A stretch of DNA of 27,305 bases from Patescibacteria group bacterium (GTDB lineage Bacteria > Patescibacteriota > Gracilibacteria > Peribacterales > Peribacteraceae): NCBI GenBank assembly GCA_018818235.1, contig JAHISE010000111.1, positions 1 to 27,305 of the forward strand. Reading direction: 5' to 3'. A model generated the notes under the pieces. The model had not been told where the DNA came from and ran no database searches. It saw nothing but the letters and a program-made list of their open reading frames with translations. The position numbers were made by a program, and so were the translations under genes. Each line of letters opens with the position of its first letter. Within the stretch, counting starts at the first letter, position 1. Positions 1 to 6,827 of the stretch are shown in pieces.

Positions 1-1787
1 ACAAGGTTACCGGTCATCGTATCTCCACTTTGATTTACATATCTGCTGTCTGCATCACTCTGTTCAATTCCTCCACTATCAGCAGCCCAGCTCAAAGTTC
101 CACTAGAATCAGTTTTGAGTACCCAACCGGAACTAACACCGTCGCTTGGTGGAAATGTATATGTAACTCCATTTAATTTAATTGTGTCCCCGAACGATAC
201 TGTGGTTTCAAATGAGACTGTTCCTGAAGATGAAAGTGAGTCTCTTACATGTAGGCTATGACCTGACATAGATCCTCTTACATCCAATGTTGTTGTTGGA
301 ACAGCAACTCCGATTCCTAGATAGCCACTGTCATCAAATACAAATTCGGCTACTCCATCATCATCTGGATCTAATGTAATTGCTCCAATTAGTGGATCGA
401 ATGAAATCTCTGATTCATCAGAATTATCTCCCATATGAAGAGTTCCACCGGAAAGGTAGATGTCCCTCCATCTTAGAGTATCTGAACCAAGGTCATATGT
501 TTCGGTTGTTTCCGGAAGAATGTGAGCATTTGTTTTTAACGTATTTGCTGCGGAACGATATAATTTGGTATCAAATGTTCCGTCATATCCAAACAATATA
601 TGAGGTGCCTGGGTTTGTCCTCGTGCACCGATTACTAACGCCGCACCTGTATTTGATATTGAATCAATAAATGCTCCTGTTCCAATAGTTGGATTAATTT
701 TGACATAAAGTGCTCCTGTTTCGCTTGCTACGGAAGGAGTTACATTTACCATTTTTCCGGACATTGTTCCGTGAACTTCCAGTTCCGATTCAGCCGTGTC
801 GGTTTTATTTGCTTGAGAAGTGATTAGCAGTCCTCCTGTCATTGTATCTCCACTTACATTCACATATCTATTGTCTCCGTCAGTTTGGGAAATACCTCCG
901 GCAGCTGCAGCCCAGCTAAGTGTTCCCGCTCCGTTTGTTGTCAAAACGTGAGTATTGTCTCCGTCTGATTCCGGGAATGTGTATGTGATTCCGTTAAGTG
1001 TGACAGTTGAATCAAATGCAGCAGCTCCTTCGATGAACACCGCTCCACTAAGAGTTGTTTCTCCACTTACATGTAATGCAGCTCCGGATAAAGTGCCTTC
1101 CGCTGTAATTGAACCTGAAGCTGCAATTGCTCCTGTAGAGAATAAGTTACCTCTTACTAATTGATCTCCTGTAAATTCAAATCGCTCTGAGCTCCTATTA
1201 TATGTAATACGTTCATCCAATGTGTCACCAAATCTGAGTGAGATATCAGATGCTGTGTCATCGTCATCAATAATCTGGAATGCTTCCGTATTTACAAGAA
1301 GAGTTGGTCGCCAGCTACTTGCGGCGGAGGCGAGAGTTGGGACTACGAATAGGAGGACTCCGATGTTTATTAGGAGTAGTGCGATTAGCATTGCTGTTGT
1401 TCTTGTGAATGTAAGATTACGTTGCTCGTTGCGCGTTGCGAGTTGTTCGTTTCTCGTTGCTCGCTGCTCGTTTTGATTTCTCTGTCGATTGTCGATTGTT
1501 GATTGCCTGCCAACCGTAGCCTCGCCGCAGCGAGCGAAGGTTGGTCGATTGTTAACAGTCGGTTTATCTGAGAGGGAGTTATAATCATCTGGATCAAATC
1601 TATTAAACCATCTGTAAAAAGTTGATCGGGCAATTCCAAATCGGCGACAGGTTGCGCTTGCGGACTTGTGTTCTGCGTAATGAATCATCCATTGCAGTCT
1701 TTCTATTACCTCCTTATCACACTCTTCCTTGATAGCTTGTTCAAGGAGAGAAAGTAGCTCGTCTCTGGTGGCAGAGTGGTTGGTCAT
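1..1787 (-). CDS. HTH - membrane segment - tail-fibre-like surface protein (3' end outside window)
   Basis: The reverse strand is open without a stop from an ATG at 1787 to the left edge, about 595 codons, and the gene continues outside. Residues 1-76 resemble the N-terminal helix-turn-helix of IS3/IS481-type transposases (TCRRFGIARSTFYRWFNRFD, then a DPDDYNSLSDKP tail). Residues 77-125 are a low-complexity linker encoded by a palindrome and by 7-nt tandem repeats (TRNEQ-type 7-residue period). Residues 133-156 are strongly hydrophobic and end in ASAA, so they are a membrane anchor or signal. The rest is like phage or bacterial fibre proteins: two copies of a GTLSWAA...RYVN.SGDTMTG block near residues 288 and 562, a DLGSDTLRWRDIYLSGG motif and a GYLGIGVAVPTTTLDVRG motif. 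The fibre half could instead start at the ATG at 1391, but then its hydrophobic segment has no basic N-region. The coding reading is certain; whether it is one fused protein is inference. Confidence 0.75.
   Translation of the reverse strand, partial: MTNHSATRDELLSLLEQAIKEECDKEVIERLQWMIHYAEHKSASATCRRFGIARSTFYRWFNRFDPDDYNSLSDKPTVNNRPTFARCGEATVGRQSTIDNRQRNQNEQRATRNEQLATRNEQRNLTFTRTTAMLIALLLINIGVLLFVVPTLASAASSWRPTLLVNTEAFQIIDDDDTASDISLRFGDTLDERITYNRSSERFEFTGDQLVRGNLFSTGAIAASGSITAEGTLSGAALHVSGETTLSGAVFIEGAAAFDSTVTLNGITYTFPESDGDNTHVLTTNGAGTLSWAAAAGGISQTDGDNRYVNVSGDTMTGGLLITSQANKTDTAESELEVHGTMSGKMVNVTPSVASETGALYVKINPTIGTGAFIDSISNTGAALVIGARGQTQAPHILFGYDGTFDTKLYRSAANTLKTNAHILPETTETYDLGSDTLRWRDIYLSGGTLHMGDNSDESEISFDPLIGAITLDPDDDGVAEFVFDDSGYLGIGVAVPTTTLDVRGSMSGHSLHVRDSLSSSGTVSFETTVSFGDTIKLNGVTYTFPPSDGVSSGWVLKTDSSGTLSWAADSGGIEQSDADSRYVNQSGDTMTGNL
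1420..1545. repeat. Heptad tandem repeat plus mismatched-core hairpin inside the fibre-gene ORF
   Basis: 1420-1470 is seven imperfect copies of a CGTTGCT-type heptamer. 1483-1503 is TCGATTG-type repeats. 1509-1544 is a hairpin whose arms read CCAACCGTAGCCTCGC and GCGAGCGAAGGTTGG. All of it is read through in frame by the fibre gene. Because 7 and 3 are coprime, the heptamer is translated as a 7-residue repeat. Confidence 0.8.
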
Positions 1788-1828
1788 ATTTGTTTTTATT
1801 TGAGGTGGGCGATACATGTTCCGGCATA

Positions 1829-1840
1829 TGTAGCGCTACA
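1829..1840. promoter_or_regulatory. Perfect 12-bp palindrome upstream of the HTH-fibre gene
   Basis: TGTAGCGCTACA lies 42 nt before the ATG at 1787. A TATACT box on the minus strand lies just upstream, near 1866-1871. It is a candidate operator, perhaps for the HTH part of the same protein. There is no direct evidence for binding. Confidence 0.3.
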
Positions 1841-1943
1841 GTGTTTATTTCATAAATCTTATCAGTATACTCTCTTTCGGGCATAATTAAAAGACTCAAG
1901 GATAATGGTTGAGACATTGGTCAAGTCGGGTGATGAAACGATA

Positions 1944-2183
1944 TTACCCTCTGATTGGGATGATTGGAGTGCGGGCGAATAACTTAGCAATACCGCTTGT
2001 AGTACTCCATATTATTCCTCCTATTGTTCTAATCCCTGCTTTTGATAGGCTATATCCGGTATTAAAGCAAGATTTACATGCGTTATGAAAAACGTCTCTG
2101 AGCATCACGATATTTTTGCCTGATTCCTTCAAATCAGAAGCAATTTCATGCCCTGCGTCAAATGTAGGTTGCAGTATGGACAT
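1944..2183 (-). CDS. Small hypothetical protein (79 aa)
   Basis: I do not recognise this protein. It has no clear membrane span, but its C-terminal half (GYSLSKAGIRTIGGIIWSTT and onward) is fairly apolar and basic and could be an amphipathic helix. It contains a CKSC pair near residues 36-39. Support for it being a gene comes from a TACAAT box on the minus strand at 2190-2195, six bases before the ATG. That is the same very short promoter-to-start distance seen for rsmH and gnd in this window. The next element is tRNA-Ser on the other strand. It could still be a chance ORF. Confidence 0.4.
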   Translation of the reverse strand: MSILQPTFDAGHEIASDLKESGKNIVMLRDVFHNACKSCFNTGYSLSKAGIRTIGGIIWSTTSGIAKLFARTPIIPIRG

Positions 2184-2256
2184 ATGTATATTGTACTATA
2201 AATAGGGGATAAGGCAAGGTTTAATTATTACTTTGAGTTTAGGCTAAGTCATTTTA

Positions 2257-2302
2257 CATACACGTAGCGGAAGATCGCAATCTTCCGCTACAATTGTGTA
2301 TG
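2257..2302. repeat. Nested hairpin touching the 5' end of tRNA-Ser(UGA)
   Basis: The inner stem is 11 bp perfect (TAGCGGAAGAT, 2265-2275, with its complement at 2280-2290, loop CGCA). The outer stem is CATACAC (2257-2263) with GTGTATG (2296-2302). The outer arm ends on the first base of the tRNA. It could affect 5' processing or be a mobile palindrome that settled beside the tRNA. Confidence 0.7.
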
Positions 2303-2392
2303 GAGGGATGGTCGAGTGGTTGAAGGCGACGGTCTTGAAAACCGTTAGACCCTTATAGGGTCTCGAGGGTTCGAATCCCTCTCCCTCCGCCA
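2302..2392 (+). tRNA. tRNA-Ser(UGA)
   Basis: The acceptor stem GGAGGGA (2302-2308) pairs exactly with TCCCTCC (2382-2388), followed by discriminator G and an encoded CCA (2390-2392). The anticodon loop reads CTTGAAA with anticodon TGA. The long variable arm (GACCCTTATAGGGTC) and the T-loop GGTTCGAATCC are typical of class II tRNA-Ser. Confidence 0.95.
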
Positions 2393-2400
2393 GTGTCCGT

Positions 2401-2529
2401 TGTCTGAACCATGATTTTCTTGATTATAGGATTAACATGATTTAAGACTGCAAGTTTTATAATGAAATAGAACAGACTTGTTCGTGTAATCAAGGAAATC
2501 CTTTAATCCTATAAATCAAGGTTCAGACA
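2401..2529. repeat. Inverted-repeat element with TGTCTGAACC ends
   Basis: The left arm starts TGTCTGAACCATGATTTTC and continues to GATTATAGGATTAA. The right arm is its imperfect reverse complement and ends at 2529 (GGTTCAGACA). About 45 nt between the arms has no ORF. It lies 8 nt after the tRNA CCA end. From memory, similar repeats are common in Bacteroidota genomes; I cannot check this. Confidence 0.75.
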
Positions 2530-2556
2530 GCCAGCCCAATATCAACTTGAATTAGA

Positions 2557-2814
2557 TTACGCAGCCAAACTTAGTTTCTTCTCCACTCGACTCATTCGTT
2601 TTGGTAGATTCTCAATTTCTATATCTTGTACGCGATCATCCAGTTCATCTACACCATGGGCAAATATTTTGAATTCATTTCGAAATTCCTTTAAATCTTT
2701 TCCGATAGCATCAATTTTATTATCGAGTCTTAATACATGGTGCTGCATATGACTTAACAAAACACGGTTTGTTATATCATTGTCATCCTGTGGTATAGGT
2801 GGTGGATTACTCAT
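2557..2814 (-). CDS. Small coiled-coil protein with N-terminal DDNDIT motif
   Basis: 85 aa, starting MSNPPPIPQDDNDIT. An earlier in-frame ATG at 2832 lies inside a TATAAT box (2831-2836), so it is very unlikely to be translated, and 2814 is the better start. The rest is charged heptad-like helix (LDNKIDAIGKDLKEFRNEF) ending in RVEKKLSLAA, so it is probably a soluble coiled coil. The protein encoded on the other side of transketolase shares the DDNDIT motif and a similar C-terminal RL...AA ending. The two look like divergent copies. Small coiled-coil proteins of unknown function are common in CPR genomes. Function unknown. Confidence 0.6.
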   Translation of the reverse strand: MSNPPPIPQDDNDITNRVLLSHMQHHVLRLDNKIDAIGKDLKEFRNEFKIFAHGVDELDDRVQDIEIENLPKRMSRVEKKLSLAA

Positions 2815-2830
2815 GGGTGGACAAACGTAC

Positions 2831-2836
2831 ATTATA
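2831..2836 (-). promoter_or_regulatory. -10 box (TATAAT) for the 85-aa coiled-coil gene
   Basis: A perfect TATAAT on the minus strand, 16 bases upstream of the ATG at 2814. It overlaps an upstream ATG and so decides the start. No good -35 was seen. Confidence 0.5.
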
Positions 2837-2867
2837 CGGTATTCGCAGTCAAGAACTAATTTTCAGA

Positions 2868-5330
2868 CTACTTAAATTTCTTTCTCAAATCATCATTTGA
2901 GGGTAGATCTTCTGCAGGACAGGATCGTGAGTTCCAGTAACTTCGTAAAGATTCCAAATATCCTTTTTCTGAGACTAATTTTTCTAAAAAAGGCTCAACC
3001 GAATCTTTAAATCTACTTCGGCTGATATTATTAACAAGTTCATACAATGACGAGACAAATGAATCTTCGCCTCCGCGCACTTCGGTTCGTACCTCATCTT
3101 CACATGCATCCAGAATGCTATCGCAATCAATCCCGGCAAAAACCTTGAGTTCATCGGCTTTTGCAGAAGGGAGGTAATGATTAAGTCCCAGTCTGCGAAG
3201 AGTACATGGCAATGAGAAATCTGAGATTACATCGGCAACTTGTGTGGCCAGGCCTCCGTCGGTGTTGTGATCTTCTACTACTATCAGATGGCCTGTTTCA
3301 AGAGCGGCTTGAATTACCATGGAAGCATCCAGTGGTCGAATGCATCCTATGTTGATTACTCTTACGTTGATAGGTGTGGGAAGAGCTTTCGCTGAATCAG
3401 CTGCTTTTACAGCATCATGGACCGTGATTCCCGTGGCTAGAATTGTAACGTTATCTGTTGTATCTCCATTCCCCCTTATTAAGTCAGCCCTTCCTTCGAA
3501 TTGGTAGTTTTCACCATAGATCAAAGTGCCATCGGGGGACTTGAGTTGTTCATGGCTACTTCTAGCAGAGAAAACATAAACACTTTGGTGCCCTTCTGCG
3601 ATTATTTCAAATGCTTTCTCTGCCATTGCAGCTGCTTGATTACTGTCAGCCGGCATCCAGACTTGTGTGTGGTAGTAAGGGAGATTTAAGTAGTTCTGTT
3701 CTTGATGAGTCTCACCATCTTCACCGACTGAGGTTCCGGAGTGTGTACAGTCATTAATTATTCCACATCGTGTGTGTCCGCAATTAATATCAATTAACCT
3801 TGCATTTGCTCGTGCTTCGTTTGTTCCAAAAGCTGCAAAAGTGTAAGTGACTGGAAGCAAACCGGTCTGTCTGAGTCCCGCTGCCATCATATACATGTTT
3901 GCTTCTGCAACTCCCACATTTATAACTCTATTGGGGAATTCAGCCTCAACTTTGTTAAACCCGCCGGACCCCGCTATGTCTGCATGCAGTACAATAATAC
4001 GTTCGTCCACCGCCATAAGTGACTTGATGTGAGTGGCTCCGAAGTCTTTTCTGGCTGCACCCTTGTCAGTAGTAATGATCCTTTTGTAAATAGTTTTATT
4101 ATTGGGATTCGGAATCCGGAATCCGGAATCCGGTTCATTGTCTTGTGACGAGTGACCAGTGACCAGTGACCAGTGACCCTCAGATAAATCAAACTTAATC
4201 GGTATATCCGTCTGCACCATCTCACCGGACTCAAATCTTTTTTTCTCTTCTTTATAAAACGGTTCATATTCTTTTACCGCTTCTTCAAGTGGTTGAAGTT
4301 GAGCCAGAGCTTTCTCAGCCTCTTCTTCCGAAAGTGGAGAACCGTGGAAGTTCTTTGAACCTGTGTTTGATCCCTCCTCCATAAAATCAATCCCATATCC
4401 CATTGTTGTGTAGTAGCAGATGAAAGTAGGTCTGACTTTTGATGAGTTGGTTACTTGCTCAGTGGGTCGCTGGTCACTGGTCGCTGGTCGCTTGTCCAGT
4501 GACGAGTGACCAGTGACTAGTGACTGTTTGTTGTTCATTAACTCATCTGCCTTATCCAATGCAGCAACAACTTGCCCCGCATCATTCCCATTCTCAACTT
4601 CAATCACATTCCATCCTGCGGCATAAGCTATAGATGCAAAGTCTGCCCATATGGTTTTGGAAGGCATGTCATTTAATTGCATATCATTAAAGTCTCCATG
4701 AACGACTAAGTTGTCAGTTTGTAAATGAGCTGCCAGTCTGAATGCTTCCATAACTTGCCCCTCCTGTGCATCTCCATCAGCGAGTAGTACATCCACCATT
4801 CCGGGTTTCTTTTGATGCTTAAGTCCGAATGCGACTCCCAATGCGTTGCTAACCCCTTTACCTAAAGGGCCTGTTCCAAATGGCGTATCGCCGACTCCAG
4901 CTTCTATATGCCCGGGAAGCCCGTTTGGTGTTCTAAAAGCGTCTATGATTGCCTGAGGGCTCTTCAATAACTCATTGTCATTATCACGTCCAAAACAGTA
5001 TTGCAGTCCGTAGCTGAGAAGTGAGAGGTGCCCCGCACTCATTCTATAGGGTTGATCGACTTGCGGATTTCTCCTTTTATAAACAAAGTAGCTGAAAGTG
5101 AATGCGGAGAGTGGTCCGCCCGGATGTCCGGACTTATGCTTGAGTGGAGCCTGAACTACCAGATGTCTTTGAATTGTGTGAGCAAGATCATAAGCCTTTT
5201 GATCATCTTTGCTTAGAGTTACGGCATCATCAGATCCTATCCAGATGTGTTCTCCTTTTGTTGATGATGCAATAACTCTTTGACAAGATTGTGGTGCATC
5301 TTTGATTTTAGATTTTTCAGGTCTTTTCAT
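2868..5330 (-). CDS. tkt: Transketolase with two repeat-encoded insertions
   Basis: 820 aa from the ATG at 5330 (the reading frame runs on to a TTG at 5348, which is not needed). The enzyme moves two-carbon units between sugar phosphates in the pentose phosphate pathway, using thiamine diphosphate. Visible signatures are HKSGHPGG (residues 65-72), GPLGKGVSNALG (154-165), the ThDP/metal motif ADGDAQEGQ (184-192) with a downstream N, the catalytic Glu region GVAEANMY (473-480), and SVGEDGETHQ (534-543). It is much longer than the usual 620-680 aa. There is a 40-residue N-extension, a C-terminal tail of about 80 residues, and two insertions, residues 268-292 and 384-411, encoded by tandem repeats found elsewhere between genes. 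Both insertions sit where surface loops or domain linkers are expected, so the enzyme is probably active. Flanked by two small paralogous coiled-coil genes. Confidence 0.95.
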   Translation of the reverse strand: MKRPEKSKIKDAPQSCQRVIASSTKGEHIWIGSDDAVTLSKDDQKAYDLAHTIQRHLVVQAPLKHKSGHPGGPLSAFTFSYFVYKRRNPQVDQPYRMSAGHLSLLSYGLQYCFGRDNDNELLKSPQAIIDAFRTPNGLPGHIEAGVGDTPFGTGPLGKGVSNALGVAFGLKHQKKPGMVDVLLADGDAQEGQVMEAFRLAAHLQTDNLVVHGDFNDMQLNDMPSKTIWADFASIAYAAGWNVIEVENGNDAGQVVAALDKADELMNNKQSLVTGHSSLDKRPATSDQRPTEQVTNSSKVRPTFICYYTTMGYGIDFMEEGSNTGSKNFHGSPLSEEEAEKALAQLQPLEEAVKEYEPFYKEEKKRFESGEMVQTDIPIKFDLSEGHWSLVTGHSSQDNEPDSGFRIPNPNNKTIYKRIITTDKGAARKDFGATHIKSLMAVDERIIVLHADIAGSGGFNKVEAEFPNRVINVGVAEANMYMMAAGLRQTGLLPVTYTFAAFGTNEARANARLIDINCGHTRCGIINDCTHSGTSVGEDGETHQEQNYLNLPYYHTQVWMPADSNQAAAMAEKAFEIIAEGHQSVYVFSARSSHEQLKSPDGTLIYGENYQFEGRADLIRGNGDTTDNVTILATGITVHDAVKAADSAKALPTPINVRVINIGCIRPLDASMVIQAALETGHLIVVEDHNTDGGLATQVADVISDFSLPCTLRRLGLNHYLPSAKADELKVFAGIDCDSILDACEDEVRTEVRGGEDSFVSSLYELVNNISRSRFKDSVEPFLEKLVSEKGYLESLRSYWNSRSCPAEDLPSNDDLRKKFK
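4102..4178. repeat. Heptad repeats in frame in tkt, interdomain insertion
   Basis: 4107-4131 is CGGAATC-type heptamers. 4145-4178 is four to five copies of a GTGACCA-type heptamer in one orientation. On the sense strand these read as GHWSLVTGHSS followed by PDSGFRIPNP. They replace the linker between the first and second ThDP domains. Confidence 0.85.
4463..4526. repeat. Heptad inverted repeat in frame in tkt, loop insertion
   Basis: 4463-4496 is GTCGCTG/GTCACTG heptamers and 4497-4526 is the reverse-complement type (GTGACCA/GTGACTA). The two arms are joined directly, with nothing between them. The same arms bracket the four-helix-bundle gene at 9463-9849. In tkt they encode SLVTGHSSLDKRPATSDQ, upstream of the conserved TTMGYG. 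Confidence 0.85.
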
Positions 5331-5416
5331 AGTGAAAGGGGATATCAATTATTCAGTTAACAGAATACCACGTTTGGAATTGATTTAAGAGTGAAGAATG
5401 ACTTAATAATTTGTGT

Positions 5417-5755
5417 CTATGCAGCTATCAGACCTGTGTGATGCTCAAGCCGTTTAATTCTGCTTCCGTGATTTTTCTGTTTATCTTTCATTACGGATAT
5501 TTCATCCTTTTTGGTGCCCATAGCATCATGTTTGGTATCTTCAGATATTATATGAAATTGATGCATCGTTTCTTTGTGTTTCTTATCAATATATTGGAAT
5601 GTTTCATCATGCTTCTTATCAATATATGAAATTACACCTGAAAGCATTTCACCTACTTGATGCAAAATTGACTTTTCAAGGTTTTTTAGATCTTTTTTAG
5701 TTGCGAATATCTTTAGATCTTTCTTTCTAGTAATGTCGTTATCGTCTTTGGCCAT
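5417..5755 (-). CDS. Small coiled-coil protein, paralogue of the gene at 2557-2814
   Basis: 112 aa from the ATG at 5755, starting MAKDDNDIT. The frame is open further upstream to 5923, but the start at 5755 lines up with the DDNDIT paralogue downstream of tkt, so I prefer it. The protein is rich in Lys, Asp, Glu and His, contains a repeated YIDKKH.ET unit (two copies), and ends RIKRLEHHTGLIAA. It is probably a soluble coiled coil. There is no membrane segment and function is unknown. The gene lies just upstream of tkt on the same strand. Confidence 0.6.
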   Translation of the reverse strand: MAKDDNDITRKKDLKIFATKKDLKNLEKSILHQVGEMLSGVISYIDKKHDETFQYIDKKHKETMHQFHIISEDTKHDAMGTKKDEISVMKDKQKNHGSRIKRLEHHTGLIAA

Positions 5756-5959
5756 AGTATAAGTTTGGAAATTAAATAAAACTTTTACATGGCGGGAAAC
5801 AAACTTTAGCAATTCTTTATAAAAAAGCAAGTGATGTTTATTGACCTTCATTCTGACCATCATTAACCTATCGCAGCTCTCAGATTTATATCTTTCCATT
5901 TTTGTATGAAACAAATGACGCATAAGTCAAAAGCACCTGTGTATCTAAACATATCAGCG

Positions 5960-6046
5960 ATTATCCTCCTTTCTCTCGTAATGCTTACGATTGGCTAAGA
6001 GGAAACTAACAAAATGCAGCCGTGGATGATATCCGCGGCGTTTTTT
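5960..6046 (+). ncRNA. Candidate small structured RNA ending in an intrinsic terminator
   Basis: A hairpin CGTAA-TGC-TTACG (5977-5989) lies inside a weaker TCCTC.../...GAGGA pairing (5964-6003), followed by the strong terminator at 6019-6046. No plus-strand gene precedes it, so the terminator is otherwise unexplained. No convincing promoter was found. It does not match an RNA family I recognise. Confidence 0.2.
6019..6046 (+). terminator. Rho-independent terminator
   Basis: The stem GCCGTGGAT/ATCCGCGGC (one G-U pair) has loop GAT and is followed by G and six T. On the opposite strand the hairpin follows the C39 lipoprotein gene, where its trailing T run is weaker (ATTTTG), so it may serve both directions. 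Confidence 0.7.
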
Positions 6047-6050
6047 GTAT

Positions 6051-6704
6051 TTAAGGCCTGATTACAAGCATGATCTGATCTCCGTTGCGAATATCTTCTT
6101 TTATTCCAGTCCAGTCATGAACCGCATTAAGAAGTACCGAATATTCGTACTTATAGCCCTCTCCGCGCCTTGTCCCCGGATCATTGGTTATAAACCTCTT
6201 TTTGTCGTATCCCTTTATAACAAGCATATGGTACCAAGGACCTTCTCCTGAGAAGTAAGGATTGTCCAAATCCCGTCCGGCAGCAGGGATTATAATCGGA
6301 TTTCCTTTAATTAGTTCTTCTTTGATACGATCAATTGTGACCTCCGTGATCAAATTAGTTGTACAATATTTATAATACTTACAGGATATTTCTGCAAGCT
6401 GACTAAGTGTAACGTCTTCGGGGTAGCCATTTTCTTTTTCCCATTTAGTGAGTTCGATCAACTCTTCATCTGCCTGCTCCTTTGTCAGATCGGAGCCATC
6501 AATAAAATGATGAATCATTATAAGTGACATCTCCTCACATGCTTCCTGATACGGATCATCCCAGTTTGCGAATGGAGCTTGTGGGGAGAAGGGGACTTCG
6601 AGCAGTGTTATTGAAGGAAGCCGGGTAGAAGTCTCAATATCAATAGTTGATGCGTTACATCCGGTTAGAAGAAGAGTGCCGATGATAAACATGAAATATC
6701 TCAT
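6051..6704 (-). CDS. C39-like peptidase domain lipoprotein
   Basis: 217 aa from the ATG at 6704; the frame extends to a TTG at 6731 that would spoil the signal peptide. Residues 1-16 are a short lipoprotein signal with lipobox LLTGC, so Cys16 is probably lipidated and the protein anchored outside the membrane. The mature part matches the papain-fold peptidase C39-like family (C39_2). It begins with VPFSPQAPFANWDDP and has the candidate catalytic Cys56 in QEACEE, His159 in GPWYHMLVIKGYD and Asn174/Asp175 in FITNDPGTRRGEG. In bacteriocin exporters this fold cleaves leader peptides, but free-standing members have unknown substrates. No transporter is nearby. It could be a cell-wall or surface protein hydrolase. 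Confidence 0.85.
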   Translation of the reverse strand: MRYFMFIIGTLLLTGCNASTIDIETSTRLPSITLLEVPFSPQAPFANWDDPYQEACEEMSLIMIHHFIDGSDLTKEQADEELIELTKWEKENGYPEDVTLSQLAEISCKYYKYCTTNLITEVTIDRIKEELIKGNPIIIPAAGRDLDNPYFSGEGPWYHMLVIKGYDKKRFITNDPGTRRGEGYKYEYSVLLNAVHDWTGIKEDIRNGDQIMLVIRP

Positions 6705-6732
6705 CTTGTGAGCAATCGTACATTCTTCCAAT

Positions 6733-6825
6733 AAAAAGTGAATAAAGAATAGTGAAAAGTTTCTAATATTGATAGAATGCTTATAGTGAAACTATAACTA
6801 TTCACTTTTAACTATTAACTCTTAA
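6733..6825. repeat. Empty heptad inverted repeat upstream of transaldolase
   Basis: Left arm 6733-6759 (AAAGTGA ATAAAGA ATAGTGA) and right arm 6798-6825 (CTATTCA CTTTTAA CTATTAA CTCTTAA) are inverted 7-nt repeats. A small hairpin lies between them (TTATAGT-GAA-ACTATAA, 6781-6797). The right arm ends two bases before the transaldolase ATG, so it must contain or replace the promoter. Confidence 0.6.
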
Positions 6826-6827
6826 TT

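Noticed and set aside
1385..1639. 84-aa ORF on the minus strand
   Set aside because: It is another frame of the longer open HTH-fibre gene and is mostly repeat sequence.
1560..1787. Complete insertion sequence
   Set aside because: Only the HTH part resembles a transposase; no DDE catalytic domain follows and no IS ends were found.
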